Part shown: positions 17,117 to 26,182 of the stretch, in pieces | How positions within the stretch are numbered: the stretch's first letter is position 1 | How the letters are laid out: each line of letters opens with the position of its first letter | Origin: Leptolyngbya sp. PCC 7375 | GTDB lineage: Bacteria > Cyanobacteriota > Cyanobacteriia > Phormidesmidales > Phormidesmidaceae | Assembly: GCF_000316115.1 (NCBI RefSeq) | Contig: NZ_JH993797.1 | Coordinates: 372,001 to 436,000 of the forward strand | DNA length: 64,000 nucleotides | Direction of reading: 5' to 3' | Made by a program: the position numbers and the translations under genes | Notes under the pieces: model-generated | What the model was told of the DNA's origin: nothing | Databases searched by the model: none | What the model saw: the letters and a program-made list of their open reading frames with translations, nothing else

Positions 17117-18190
17117 ATGCAATCTCAACCAACATTAGATGTAGCTGTTAATCGAGTTGATGGCTCTAGTAGTTTATCTCAGCTTAGAGATTTCTCATGG
17201 CTACAGGGTAATGCTCGTTTAATTAATCGAACTGAGCTATTGCTGGGTGCACATTTAGCCCATGCTGGTTTGATTATGTTCTGGGCAGGTTCATTTACTC
17301 TGTTGGAAATTTCTCGCTACGTTGCTGATGTGCCCCTGGCAGATCAAGGGCTATTGTTATTGCCTCGTCTGGTTAATTTGGGTTGGGGCACGAATAATAT
17401 AGAGGCTTGGTTTGCGATCGCAATCCTCCACTTAGCATCATCAGCTGTTTTAGCTGCGGGTGGTTTGTTCCATGTGTTTAACAAGCACTCGACTAACTAT
17501 GCAGTGGGTGATGACAGAATTATGGCCAAGGAGGAAGGGCTGTGGAGTAATCCGGAAACTCTAAGCTTTATCCTAGGGCAACATTTAATTATCTTAGGAT
17601 TTGCCGCATCGTTATTTGTTCTTAAAGCCACTCGTTTGGGTGGTATTTATGATCCTCTAGCAGGATCTGTTCATCTTGTTGAGAATGCCACTACCAATCC
17701 AGCTGTTATATTGGGTTATCTTTTCGGCTTTACTCGCCATGGTTGGGATCCCATGGGAATGGCAGCGGTGGACAATCTCCCAGATTTAGTAGGAGGCCAT
17801 CTTTGGATCTCTGTCATTTGTATCTCTGGAGGTATTTGGCATACGGTGCGTGCTCCATTTGGTTGGTTCCGAGAAAAGTTTATTTATGATGGTCATGTCA
17901 TTTTGTCCTACAGCCTTGCTGGTGTTGGTCTGATGGCATTGATTTCTATCTTCTTTGTCTTCAATGAGCTGGTTTATCCTATTGAGATTTTTGGAGATAA
18001 TCGATTAGAAACAGTGGTCTTGCAAGCCGTTTTGGCCGTAGTCTTTCTTGGTGGCCATGTGTGGCATAATCTGCTTGGTCAGAAGAGAAGCGGCCGCTTC
18101 AGTGATTCTTCTTACTATGAAGCAGCCATGGCTGGTTTTGCTACCATATTGGTCGTCGCCTTGGCCATAGGATTGAACAGCGTTAGATAG
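17117..18190 (+). CDS. isiA: IsiA/Pcb-family chlorophyll-binding protein (divergent paralogue)
   Basis: A 357-residue six-helix antenna protein: [60 protein letters not shown] and a final helix with GGHVWHNLLGQ. It departs from the other two copies in the first loop (TNNIEAWFAIAIL) and extends after the last conserved His with an extra hydrophobic stretch (AAMAGFATILVVALAIGLNS), which could be a seventh membrane segment. Its chlorophyll-binding His pattern is kept. It ends the light-harvesting cluster. Upstream spacing of 123 bp suggests co-transcription with the small gene before it or a separate promoter. Confidence 0.9.
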   Translation: MQSQPTLDVAVNRVDGSSSLSQLRDFSWLQGNARLINRTELLLGAHLAHAGLIMFWAGSFTLLEISRYVADVPLADQGLLLLPRLVNLGWGTNNIEAWFAIAILHLASSAVLAAGGLFHVFNKHSTNYAVGDDRIMAKEEGLWSNPETLSFILGQHLIILGFAASLFVLKATRLGGIYDPLAGSVHLVENATTNPAVILGYLFGFTRHGWDPMGMAAVDNLPDLVGGHLWISVICISGGIWHTVRAPFGWFREKFIYDGHVILSYSLAGVGLMALISIFFVFNELVYPIEIFGDNRLETVVLQAVLAVVFLGGHVWHNLLGQKRSGRFSDSSYYEAAMAGFATILVVALAIGLNSVR

Positions 18191-18433
18191 TTAAGGCCTT
18201 CCCACTATATATCGATTTCTCTTTCTTACGCCAATACATAAAATGCTATTGATGCAGATACAGGTCTAGAACCAGGTGGGGTGGTAGCCTAACAGTTGTT
18301 GGAGTACTGTTCTACTTTCAAATATTTCTGAGGGGCTGGTATTGTGGAAACCCATGAGTTTGATGTTGTTATTATTGGTGTAAGTCTATTAAACCCGACT
18401 GGGATCACACATAGTCGGGCGGGAATAAATCCC
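18191..18433. other. Intergenic DNA with a possible trace of an FAD-enzyme gene
   Basis: At 18343 a GTG-led frame reads VETHEFDVVIIGVS, which resembles the very N-terminus of FAD-dependent oxidoreductases (DVVIIGxG), but the glycine-rich loop is lost at once and the frame runs into unrelated sequence. It may be a deletion scar. Confidence 0.3.
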
Positions 18434-19035
18434 TTAGGTTGGTACAGGTAAATACTCTGGCAACACGGTTAAACAAGCTAAGGCCGTATAGGTGAGGGCA
18501 AAGTAGGTTTCAAACCGGGCGATATATTCAAACCGACAGTTGCAATACCAATCTCGTAGTAAAACAATAACGGCGAGCTTGAGTAACGCGACTGCCAGGG
18601 TAAGAGCTGTTAATAAAGATAACCAGCCTAATAAATAAAGTGTTGCAGCTATTGCGATCGCAATGCTGTGATACACCAAACTACCTGTCAGAGAACTGGT
18701 TTTTACTTTGCGTAGCTTTATAGTAAACACCGCACTGGCAAAAAAGAGGGTATTGAGCACCCATAGTCCTATGGCCTGAATGGTAATGGTGCCTGTAATC
18801 CCAAAAAGGCACCCAGACAAGCCAGGCTGGTTTCCCATGTCCACGTTTGGGCAAGAGAAGCACCTGTGAGTAAAGCTCCAGCCAATACCAACAACACTCC
18901 ATGCTCAGGAGAAAATGTGGGCCAATAAATAGGTTTAGTACTTCCTGCGCGGGATGTGGAGATCGAAAAAGTTGCTACTTGAGAACTAGTGTTAATAGTT
19001 GCTATGCTTACTAGGGTAGCTAGCGGACTATCCAT
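18434..19035 (-). pseudogene. YwiC-like membrane protein, internal deletion and frameshift
   Basis: The N-terminal part contains PIYWPTFSPEHGVLLVLAGA and a first membrane helix (ASLAQTWTWETSLACLGAFL), the signature of YwiC-like proteins. At about 18800 the frame changes and the sequence jumps to ITGTITIQAIGLWVLNTLFF followed by FTIKLRKVKTSS and three hydrophobic segments, which belong to the C-terminal half of the same family. I infer that more than 100 central codons are missing and that the junction is out of frame. The N-terminal start lies 2 bp from the start of the divergent TPR gene. The function of the family is not known. Confidence 0.65.
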
Positions 19036-19037
19036 TT

Positions 19038-19709
19038 ATGCTCCTACGTAAATGCCTTCCACTGTTTTTATTCTCTCTACTCTTAAATCCGTTGCCAGCC
19101 TTAGCCCAATCCCTTGAAGAAGTGGCACAGCAAGGTTTAGAAGCTTATCGCTCCGGAGAATATGAAGCGGCGGCAGCGGCCTGGCAGCAGATGATTGAGA
19201 TTGACCCTCAAAATGCTGATGCCTATAACAATTTGGGGGCTACACTGTATCAATTAGGGCGGCCAGAAGAAGCTGCAGAGGCCTATCGGCAAGCGTTAGA
19301 AATCAATGGAGATAGTGCGGATACCTATAATAATCTTGGCACTGTATTGGCATTTCAAGAGAAATATGAAGAAGCCATTGAGGCCTACGAGCAAGCCATT
19401 GAGATCGATCCAGACTTGCCTGAGGTCTATGTAAATCTGGGTAATCTACTGCCTGCAGAACAGGCAGTCGCAGCCTATGCAAAAGCGATAGAACTTAACC
19501 CTAACTACGTTCAGGCTCACAACAACTTAGGCACAGTACTTTTTGATCTAGAACGATATGAAGACGCCATTGTTGCCTATGGTCGTGCCTTGGAAATTGA
19601 GCCTGATTTCCAAGCCGCTCAAGAAAATTTAGCCTTAGCAGAAGCTGCCCTAGAAGCCCGTGAGGGCGAAGATGAGGACTCAAGTGATGAGAATACTTCT
19701 TCAGAGTAG
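19038..19709 (+). CDS. Exported TPR-repeat protein
   Basis: 223 residues. A signal peptide (LPLFLFSLLLNPLPALAQ) is followed by about five tetratricopeptide repeats, for example NADAYNNLGATLYQLGRPEE and PDLPEVYVNLGNLLP, then an acidic Ser/Glu-rich tail. One repeat is shortened (LLPAEQAVAAYAKAIEL). It is probably a periplasmic or lumenal protein-protein interaction scaffold; the partner cannot be told. The start ATG lies 2 bp from the start of the divergent YwiC-like pseudogene, so its promoter must lie inside that reading frame. Confidence 0.85.
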   Translation: MLLRKCLPLFLFSLLLNPLPALAQSLEEVAQQGLEAYRSGEYEAAAAAWQQMIEIDPQNADAYNNLGATLYQLGRPEEAAEAYRQALEINGDSADTYNNLGTVLAFQEKYEEAIEAYEQAIEIDPDLPEVYVNLGNLLPAEQAVAAYAKAIELNPNYVQAHNNLGTVLFDLERYEDAIVAYGRALEIEPDFQAAQENLALAEAALEAREGEDEDSSDENTSSE

Positions 19710-19793
19710 TTTAAGTTGATGCTCCGTTGTATGAGCTACCTCATAGAATAAGATGGAGTTCTTTGGCATATTCAGTGGTATTGTCTTGCAGTA

Positions 19794-20576
19794 ATGAATA
19801 TGGCTCAGATAGATCTGAAAACTGCCCCAGCCCATCAAGTGTTAGCGACTGCCGGTAAACAGGCTCTTCGCCCAGGAGGATATAGAGCGACTGAACAGCT
19901 TTTTGCCTGGGCTGACTTTCAGCCTGGTGAAACTGTTCTAGAATTGGCGGCAAGCTTTGGTTACAGTGCAATTTCCTTGGCGCAGCGCTACGGAGTACGT
20001 GTGGTGGGCATCGAGAAAAATTCTGACAGTGTGGCTCGTGCCCAAGCCAATATTGCTGCTGCTGGTTTAACCGACCAGGTCAGTGTTATTAAGGGAGATA
20101 TTTTCCATTTAGAGCAAATGACAGAACAGTTTGACTATGTGCTAGCAGAAGCAATTTTGACCATGCAGTCTGCCGCAGGTAAGGCTAAAATTTTGTCTGG
20201 CATTTGCGATCGCCTCAAACCTAATGGTCAATTTCTTAGTCACGAATCGCGGGCGAGTGATTCTGATATTGAGGCTATTCATCGAGACCTGTCCGCCACT
20301 ATTCGGGTGAATGCCACCCCGTTGTCCATGCAGGGATGGATGGATGTTTGTCAAACCGCAGGACTCACTGTAGAACAGTCCAGCATTGGTCCTATGGCGC
20401 TGCTTAACCCTCTCTGTATTGCTAAAGAGGAAGGCGTACCGACTCTGCTAACCATGGGTTGGAATATGCTCACCCGTCCGGTTCTCCGTCAGCGCATTCT
20501 CTCTATGCGAGAAACGTTTATCCGTCATGGCAGCGACTTAGGCTATGTTGTGCTTTGTGCCAGAAAGGAGAGATAA
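19794..20576 (+). CDS. Class I SAM-dependent methyltransferase
   Basis: 260 residues with a Rossmann-type methyltransferase fold: motif I VLELAASFGYSAISLAQ (residues about 48-64), motif II VVGIEKNSD, and the post-I acidic loop KGDIFHLE. Motif I lacks the usual GxGxG glycines, having AASFGY. The substrate is unknown. Start chosen at ATG 19794; an internal ATG at 19800 is equally possible. It follows the TPR gene by 84 bp on the same strand. Confidence 0.8.
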   Translation: MNMAQIDLKTAPAHQVLATAGKQALRPGGYRATEQLFAWADFQPGETVLELAASFGYSAISLAQRYGVRVVGIEKNSDSVARAQANIAAAGLTDQVSVIKGDIFHLEQMTEQFDYVLAEAILTMQSAAGKAKILSGICDRLKPNGQFLSHESRASDSDIEAIHRDLSATIRVNATPLSMQGWMDVCQTAGLTVEQSSIGPMALLNPLCIAKEEGVPTLLTMGWNMLTRPVLRQRILSMRETFIRHGSDLGYVVLCARKER

Positions 20577-20652
20577 ACCATGTCTACTCTCACGGTTATG
20601 CTCACCTTGTCTGCTGTTGGTTAGTGCCGTAGATTATATTTCAACGAAGACT

Positions 20653-21093
20653 CTAAAACGATGCCGAGGAATCTGAATGTTTTGTTTTTACTAGAGCAAC
20701 TCTTCCATACCGGGGATCAATATCTAGTCCCATGATTTCTACCTCGTGTTTATCAGCCTGAGAAGAGTCCTCAATTGTGTAAGTTACTACTTCTCCAGGT
20801 GTCAACGTTAAACAGTGATTGAAGATGGCTTTTCTGGACTTTATGGGTAAAAACACCGTGTCTCCATAGGCCAAAGCCGCGTGATTTTGAAAGGTAACTT
20901 GTCCATCATGGGTTAAGATCCCCGCTGGTGTTGGAAATTGATCACACCAGTGAACAGCTAAAAACCAACGAGCATCGGCTAGCCGATTAAAAATATGCCC
21001 CTGCTTGGGATGTTGTAATACACGGTAGCCACCTTTAACCGAGATAATAGTGCCACCTAAAAAAGCAACGGCAACATCAATAAAGTGATTCAT
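20653..21093 (-). CDS. Hypothetical protein, 146 aa
   Basis: I do not recognise the family. The N-terminus is mildly hydrophobic (MNHFIDVAVAFLGGTIISVK) and the rest looks like a soluble beta-rich domain (DGQVTFQNHAALAYGDTVFL, GEVVTYTIEDSSQ). Its start overlaps the end of the upstream TPR-like gene by 17 bp, so the two form an operon on the minus strand. Confidence 0.65.
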   Translation of the reverse strand: MNHFIDVAVAFLGGTIISVKGGYRVLQHPKQGHIFNRLADARWFLAVHWCDQFPTPAGILTHDGQVTFQNHAALAYGDTVFLPIKSRKAIFNHCLTLTPGEVVTYTIEDSSQADKHEVEIMGLDIDPRYGRVALVKTKHSDSSASF

Positions 21094-21415
21094 TGTTCAG
21101 AGTCATGGATTGTTTGACTTTAAGGATTGTTTTCAAGGATATCAATAATTTTGAGAAAATTATAGTTTGCTTTAACCGGCTCAATACAATCTGACGATTT
21201 CGCCGTGCGTTCTGATAGCTAGGATTATGCATCAAGGCTTGTTCGAATGAATGTAGCGCATCTGGATAATGCTTTTGGCTAAAAAGCTGTTGCCCTAAAT
21301 TGTTCCATACTGTGGCATCAGTGACATGTGCAGCAGCGGGTGATACGTTAATTCTTAAACTGAGAAAAAGAGTGATGAATACCGTGACTAGCGATTCAAT
21401 CTCTCGACCCAACAT
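21077..21415 (-). CDS. Short exported TPR-like protein
   Basis: 112 residues: a signal-peptide-like start (ESLVTVFITLFLSLRINVSP), then one clear TPR pair (ATVWNNLGQQLFSQKHYPDA, LHSFEQALMHNPSYQNARRN) and a Lys-rich end. It is first in a two-gene operon with the 146-residue gene. Binding partner unknown. Confidence 0.65.
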   Translation of the reverse strand: MLGREIESLVTVFITLFLSLRINVSPAAAHVTDATVWNNLGQQLFSQKHYPDALHSFEQALMHNPSYQNARRNRQIVLSRLKQTIIFSKLLISLKTILKVKQSMTLNNESLY

Positions 21416-22023
21416 TGCTTGAATGCCTCCCGCATTTATACATGCTCAGATGGATGATCTCAGCATCATCTAAATAAGAAAAATTGTCAATAAGGATCTA
21501 AGATGATTTTATAAATTTAGGAGCGTGGCTGATCATGCCTGGCACACTGACACACTATGAAGCAACTGTATTTAGTTTGCCTAGCAGACGATTAAGTAAA
21601 CCTGAGGCCAGGTCAATGGCCTGATTGTTAGGCCCCAGATATTCTACTATGGTGTATTGCGCAAACTGTTTGACCAGACGGTGATCGCAACGTATGCGTG
21701 CACTTGCTGTTAATAGTTGGCTAACAACTGATTTGCTTGGTCAGCTCGATTTAAGGCGTCAGCGTATATAAGTCACAAAATTACTTCTAAATTCGGCTGG
21801 GGCACCTCTATTGATCTGACTTGTAGAAGAATCGAGTCTCAGGCTGCCATGGCTCCTTTTTCCTGGAGGCTCAATGAGTCAAAATTGAAAACAGCCATTC
21901 CTGTCATCCGTTTTAGAGCAGCTAATCCTGTTAAGACTCTATTGTCGAATTAATCGAGGTGCCCATTTCTAAAAAAAAACCGGCCTTAATCCCCCCTTAA
22001 CTAACGGGGCATAATTCCACTGC
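21416..22023. other. 600-bp gap with no supportable gene
   Basis: Translations show only short frames. On the minus strand a piece near 21735 reads ALNRADQANQLLAN, which might be the end of a lost gene, but stops occur on both sides. Nothing regulatory is evident. Confidence 0.4.
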
Positions 22024-22458
22024 TCAACTATAATCACGCAACATTTTTTTGATCTCAAGTGTATGCATTTCTTCCTGGCCAATTTTAGTACGTGTATATT
22101 CTTCCAAATAAATGCTGGCGTTTTGGACCACATCTAGGAGCTTTTTGTACATACTTAATGCTGTTTGCTCATGGTTTAGACTTTCTGACAGAAGGTCTTT
22201 AACTGAGTGGCGATTATTTTCCTCAATAGTTGAGATTTGCTGACTGGGATGGCCTTCTAGCCCAGTAATAATCTCACCGGCTTCTTGGGCATGGAGTAAA
22301 GATTCATTTGCCTGAGTCTTGAAAAAATCTACAATCGGAATGCGATTAGGCCCAGTAACCATTAAAGAACAATGGGTATAACGCACCACACCAGCTAGCT
22401 CAAATTCCATAATTTGATTGAGCAGTTCAATAGTTTGTGAGGTGTCAAGGTTTTTCAT
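22024..22458 (-). CDS. Ferritin-like / bacterioferritin-family protein
   Basis: 144 residues forming a four-helix ferritin-like fold. Candidate diiron ligands are in EFELAGVVRYTH (residues 18-29), ANESLLHAQEAGE (Glu and His near 50), NHEQTALSMYKKLL (near 94) and EEMHTLEIKKML (EExxH near 128). Length is close to bacterioferritin. The family stores or oxidises iron, or detoxifies peroxide; which applies here is not shown. Its place near Fur-controlled genes fits iron handling. Confidence 0.8.
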   Translation of the reverse strand: MKNLDTSQTIELLNQIMEFELAGVVRYTHCSLMVTGPNRIPIVDFFKTQANESLLHAQEAGEIITGLEGHPSQQISTIEENNRHSVKDLLSESLNHEQTALSMYKKLLDVVQNASIYLEEYTRTKIGQEEMHTLEIKKMLRDYS

Positions 22459-22668
22459 TTAGTCATGTTGGGAATCAACGAGTTCTGATTATAAGCGTGG
22501 AATAGGTTTTGTGGGTGGCTATGATTTAATGGTTGGAGTTGAAAGATGTTTGGGGTATGGGTTTAGTGAAGTAACCCTAGATCATCGTCACGGGTGCAGC
22601 TACTGCCGCTGAGCTAGCTGTTGTCGACTCAGCCACCTTAGGGACCCACCGTGATTTACCTTGGGACG

Positions 22669-23853
22669 TTAACATATCTGGTCAGGAACATCAGCGTTTA
22701 GATGTATTCGTATTAGTAACAATGCTGCTATAACAGCAGTAACAGCACTCACATAAAAAGGAGCGGCTACTGATACTGTTGCATAGAGCCAGCCAGCTAT
22801 GAGACTGGCGGGTAGTGCAGCCAAACCAGCTACCATATGAAAAGTACCGGTTTCAGCGCCTCGTCGGTTGGGGTGTACCAGATCGGCAACAAATGCTTTT
22901 TGGACACCCCGCGTTAGAGTGCCATAGAGGCCATATAACATAAACAGTAACCAAATAACAGCAGGAGTCTCTGCTTGGGCAAATCCAAGATAGGTGATAG
23001 CAAAGACAAGATATCCACTGACTAGTAGCGGTCGTCGCCCTATTTGGTCAGATAGACGACCAGCGATCAGTCCTAATCCAACGGCTACCAGGTTAAAAGC
23101 TGCGTATAGTAACAGAAGTGTAGAGCCGGTAAAGTTCAAATCTTGGGCTCGTAATAACAGAAAAGCATCCGATGAATTTCCTAAACTAAAGAGGGTAATT
23201 GCTAGTAAATACTGTCGATAGGTGGGGCTTAATCCTTGTAATGTAAATTGGGGACGTGCTTTTTTAGTTTGGGGACGTTGTTCTTTGACCTGAGTTAGTA
23301 AGATCAGAACACCCAGGAGAGCTGGGAAAAATGAGATCGCAAACACGCCTCGATAATTTCCTACAGAGTGTTGCAAAAAGACAAAACCCACCAGCGGCCC
23401 CAGCACCTCACCCACCGTTTCCAAACTATGGTGTAAGCCAAATGCCTGCCCCCGTTGAGCAACCGTGCAATTCTCGACAATTAGAACATCCCGTGGTGCA
23501 GCTCGCAGTCCTTTGCCAATCCGATCAAACAAACGTGCCCCCAACACATGGACCCAGGTTCCTGACAAAGCTAATCCTAGTTTAGACAAAGCCCCTAAGC
23601 TATAACCGGCCAACGCAAATGGTTTTCGCCGACCGACCCAGTCCGACAGCCAGCCAGAGTACAGTTTTAAAATACTGGCTGCACTCTCAGCAACCCCCTC
23701 GATAAGTCCCACGGTCCAAACTGGAGCGCCCAGCATGCTCGTCAAGAAAAAAGGTGTCAGTGGATACACCATCTTGCTGGCAAAATCAGTCAGCAAGCTT
23801 ACCCAGCCTAGAGCTTGAACAGTTCGTGTCAGCCTACGTGATTGATTAGTCAT
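22669..23853 (-). CDS. MFS transporter
   Basis: 394 residues with about 12 membrane helices. The loop-2 signature of the major facilitator superfamily is present as GWLSDWVGRRKPFALAG and repeated in the second half as AGRLSDQIGRRPLLVSG. KGLRAAPRDVLIVENC and HHSLETVGEVLGPLVGF are typical of a subgroup of bacterial MFS exporters, but the substrate cannot be read from the sequence. The gene is co-directional with the upstream manganese exporter gene (about 80 bp apart) and could belong to its transcript. Confidence 0.88.
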   Translation of the reverse strand: MTNQSRRLTRTVQALGWVSLLTDFASKMVYPLTPFFLTSMLGAPVWTVGLIEGVAESAASILKLYSGWLSDWVGRRKPFALAGYSLGALSKLGLALSGTWVHVLGARLFDRIGKGLRAAPRDVLIVENCTVAQRGQAFGLHHSLETVGEVLGPLVGFVFLQHSVGNYRGVFAISFFPALLGVLILLTQVKEQRPQTKKARPQFTLQGLSPTYRQYLLAITLFSLGNSSDAFLLLRAQDLNFTGSTLLLLYAAFNLVAVGLGLIAGRLSDQIGRRPLLVSGYLVFAITYLGFAQAETPAVIWLLFMLYGLYGTLTRGVQKAFVADLVHPNRRGAETGTFHMVAGLAALPASLIAGWLYATVSVAAPFYVSAVTAVIAALLLIRIHLNADVPDQIC

Positions 23854-23930
23854 AGAATCCTACTGGGGTTTTTCAGGATGAAGTAGCACGGGGATAAGGT
23901 GATCTGTCCTATCCCCCCTGCCCTCAAAAA

Positions 23931-24542
23931 TTAAGCTTGAGGCATGAACAGAGCCAGGCTGCCAAACAGTAAAAACAGACCTCCACCTAATGCAGTCAGG
24001 GTACGTTCTGAAACCTTCCCACAGAGCCAGCGACCACAGTTGGTGGCAATGGCTGCACAAATAGCATGGCCCAGGACGGCACCCATCACTACTCCGCCAG
24101 GTGGATGGGCTGCGGCCAGAGCAATGGTAGCAATTTGGGTGCGATCGCCCCACTCAGCTACAAAGGTTAATCCAAAGGCTTCTGCCATAATCGCCAGGGG
24201 AGTTTCTTTGGGTTTTCTCTGCTCTGCCTTCTGCACTGCCTCAGCAGCATCTTTCTCTTCCGAGCCTGTCTCGCGCATCTGACTGGCCTGATATAGCAGC
24301 CGAACACCAAAGATGATAAATAAACTAATCTCAGCCCATTTCACGATTGCATCAGGTAAAAGTGTGGCCACCTGGCCCATTAGCACTGATAGCAATGTCA
24401 TCAATGCTAACGCTCCAACCGCCCCTGCAAATACCCAGCGACGACGATGACGCATCGCTAAAATAGCCGCGATAAAAAAGGTCTTATCACCCAGCTCAGA
24501 GACAGTAATCAATAACAGACTGGCCGTAAATGCAGCTAACAT
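23931..24542 (-). CDS. GDT1/TMEM165-family Mn2+ exporter (UPF0016)
   Basis: 203 residues with six membrane helices in two homologous halves. Each half carries the family signature E-x-G-D-(K/R)-(S/T): SELGDKTF near residue 15 and AEWGDRTQ near residue 130. In cyanobacteria this family (Mnx, PAM71-like) moves manganese across membranes. A central hydrophilic loop is rich in Glu and Lys. I set the start at ATG 24542, preceded by TGAGGA at good spacing, rather than an in-frame ATG at 24608 inside the leader. The leader contains a manganese riboswitch, which independently supports the substrate. Confidence 0.9.
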   Translation of the reverse strand: MLAAFTASLLLITVSELGDKTFFIAAILAMRHRRRWVFAGAVGALALMTLLSVLMGQVATLLPDAIVKWAEISLFIIFGVRLLYQASQMRETGSEEKDAAEAVQKAEQRKPKETPLAIMAEAFGLTFVAEWGDRTQIATIALAAAHPPGGVVMGAVLGHAICAAIATNCGRWLCGKVSERTLTALGGGLFLLFGSLALFMPQA

Positions 24543-24624
24543 CCTCTCAAATTCCTCAGATCGCAACGGTCTCTGACACGAATTTGACGAGGCACAAGAC
24601 TTCACCAAATCCGCGCCAGCAGAT

Positions 24625-24745
24625 TTAGTGAAGGTCTCGCTAATGACTAGTGGAAATTCCCTATCATTCTCTGAACCAGGCTCATCACCAGTATGTTGAT
24701 TCAGAGATGTCGGTTAAACCGATAGCTACTCCCCTTCGAGAAGGA
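24625..24745 (-). promoter_or_regulatory. yybP-ykoY (manganese) riboswitch
   Basis: Read on the minus strand, the leader has the hallmarks of this class in order: GAAGGGGAGTAGC at the 5' side, TCAACATACTGG, AGCCTGG, and GCGAGACCTTC at the 3' side. GAAGG and CCTTC close the P1 stem (24733-24737 with 24630-24634). The 3' P1 strand overlaps a second hairpin, CTTCACTAAATC with GATTTGGTGAAG, that would exclude P1, a plausible expression platform. No T-run follows it, so control may be translational or factor-dependent. Binding of Mn2+ is known for the class and is expected to turn on the exporter gene downstream. Confidence 0.88.
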
Positions 24746-24810
24746 TTATACGACAAATAGGGTCTTTATGATTTTTGATTGCATGATTTCCTATAAAATA
24801 CATACACAAA

Positions 24811-24825
24811 TGAAAACCATTAGCA
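24811..24825 (+). promoter_or_regulatory. Fur box upstream of the truncated AraC regulator
   Basis: TGAAAACCATTAGCA matches TGATAATnATTATCA at 12 of 14 informative positions and lies 16 bp before the ATG. The regulator gene is of the PchR type often controlled by iron, which fits. Confidence 0.6.
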
Positions 24826-24840
24826 TTATGTTAACAGGAC

Positions 24841-25019
24841 ATGGCCGACCTTGCCCTTACATTTTCCACCAGTAACCTTAGTGAAATGTTTGCCGAGGCG
24901 CAGCAGCAAACCGTTGCGGCCTGCCAGTCTAATGTGCTTGAGTCTGTCTACACCTTAGAGAAACCCTTTGGCCGATTAACCTATCGCTGTATTCGCTTAA
25001 GGGAGGGGTTAGAACTATA
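24841..25019 (+). pseudogene. AraC-family (PchR-like) regulator, 5' fragment
   Basis: About 60 residues match the N-terminal region of PchR-type AraC regulators, ending with TYRCIRLREGLELYK. After that the frame passes into antisense-like translation of the MFS gene. The rest of the regulator (about 260 residues including both DNA-binding helix-turn-helix motifs) is missing. A deletion seems to have joined its 5' end to the 5' end of the next gene, which is now close behind the Fur-controlled promoter. Confidence 0.65.
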
Positions 25020-26182
25020 CAAACTCTCTCAAAATTCATTCTCCTGGGCAGTCTCTACCTGTCTCAGTTTATGCCCTTCTGGTTTCTATTCCAGGCCCTT
25101 CCCGTACTTCTGCGCCAACAGGGCATGTCCCTAGAGGCCATTGGTCTCTTGCCCCTGATCACCATTGCCATCACACTTAAATTTCTCTGGTCACCGCTGA
25201 TCGATCGCTACAGCTATGCTCCCTGGGGGCACTATCGCTTTTGGATTATCTTTTTTCAGCTGTGGGTCGTGGTTTTCACCATCGTCTGTAGCCTGCTTAA
25301 TTTAGAAACCCAGCTACCCTTTATCCTGTTGGGTTTGGCCCTGATTGGCACAGGCTGCGCTAGTCAAGACATCGCCACCGATGCCCTAGCTGTGAGATTG
25401 CTAGCGCCCCAGGAGCGGGGTGTTGGCAATGTGGTACAAGGCATTGGCGGAGCTATGGGGCGGATGATCGGTGGCGGTGGCATGCTGATTCTGCTGAGCC
25501 GCTGGGGATGGAGAACTAGCCTATTGAGTTTGGCAGCGATAATGGTTGTTGCTTTAATTCCAGTCTTAATCTATCACGAACCTCAGCGCGAGACTGTAGC
25601 TCATGCATTTGGACCACGGGGCTACTTCAAGATTTTCCTAAAATTTGTACAACGGCCTGGCATGGGCCTATGGCTATTGGTGCTGGGGCTATATGCAGCG
25701 GCCCATAATCTGTCGGCGACGATGTTTACTCCACTGCTGGTGGATTCTGGGCTATCGACAGCAGAGATTGGGTCATTACTTGGCGTCTTTGGTACGGGCA
25801 TGAGTATCTTAGGGACGCTATCTGCAGGTGTGTTTATTTCTAAGCTGGGCCGTAAGGAAACGCTGTTGACGGCGAGTGCGATCGCATTAGTCGGAATCTT
25901 GTTTTACGTTTTACCCACGTTTGGATTGACCCAGCCACCTGTTTTGTACAGCATTGTCAGCTTTGCCTTTTTCTCATTGGGTATGGTTGGCACCACCGCC
26001 TTTACCATCATGATGGATAAAAGCCGACCAGAAATAGCAGGCACAGACTATACGCTACAGACATCGCTGATTAGCATCGGCAGCGTGCTATCGGCGGCGG
26101 TAAGCGGTGTTCTAGCAGCAGCAGTTGGCTATCGCGGCGTGTTTATCTTAAGTGGTGTTTTAGGATTGGGATGTTTGCTCCT

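Noticed and set aside
14274..18190. Antenna genes as psbC (CP43) or psbB
   Set aside because: They lack the large lumenal loop between the last two helices, and one has a PsaL extension, which fits IsiA/Pcb instead.
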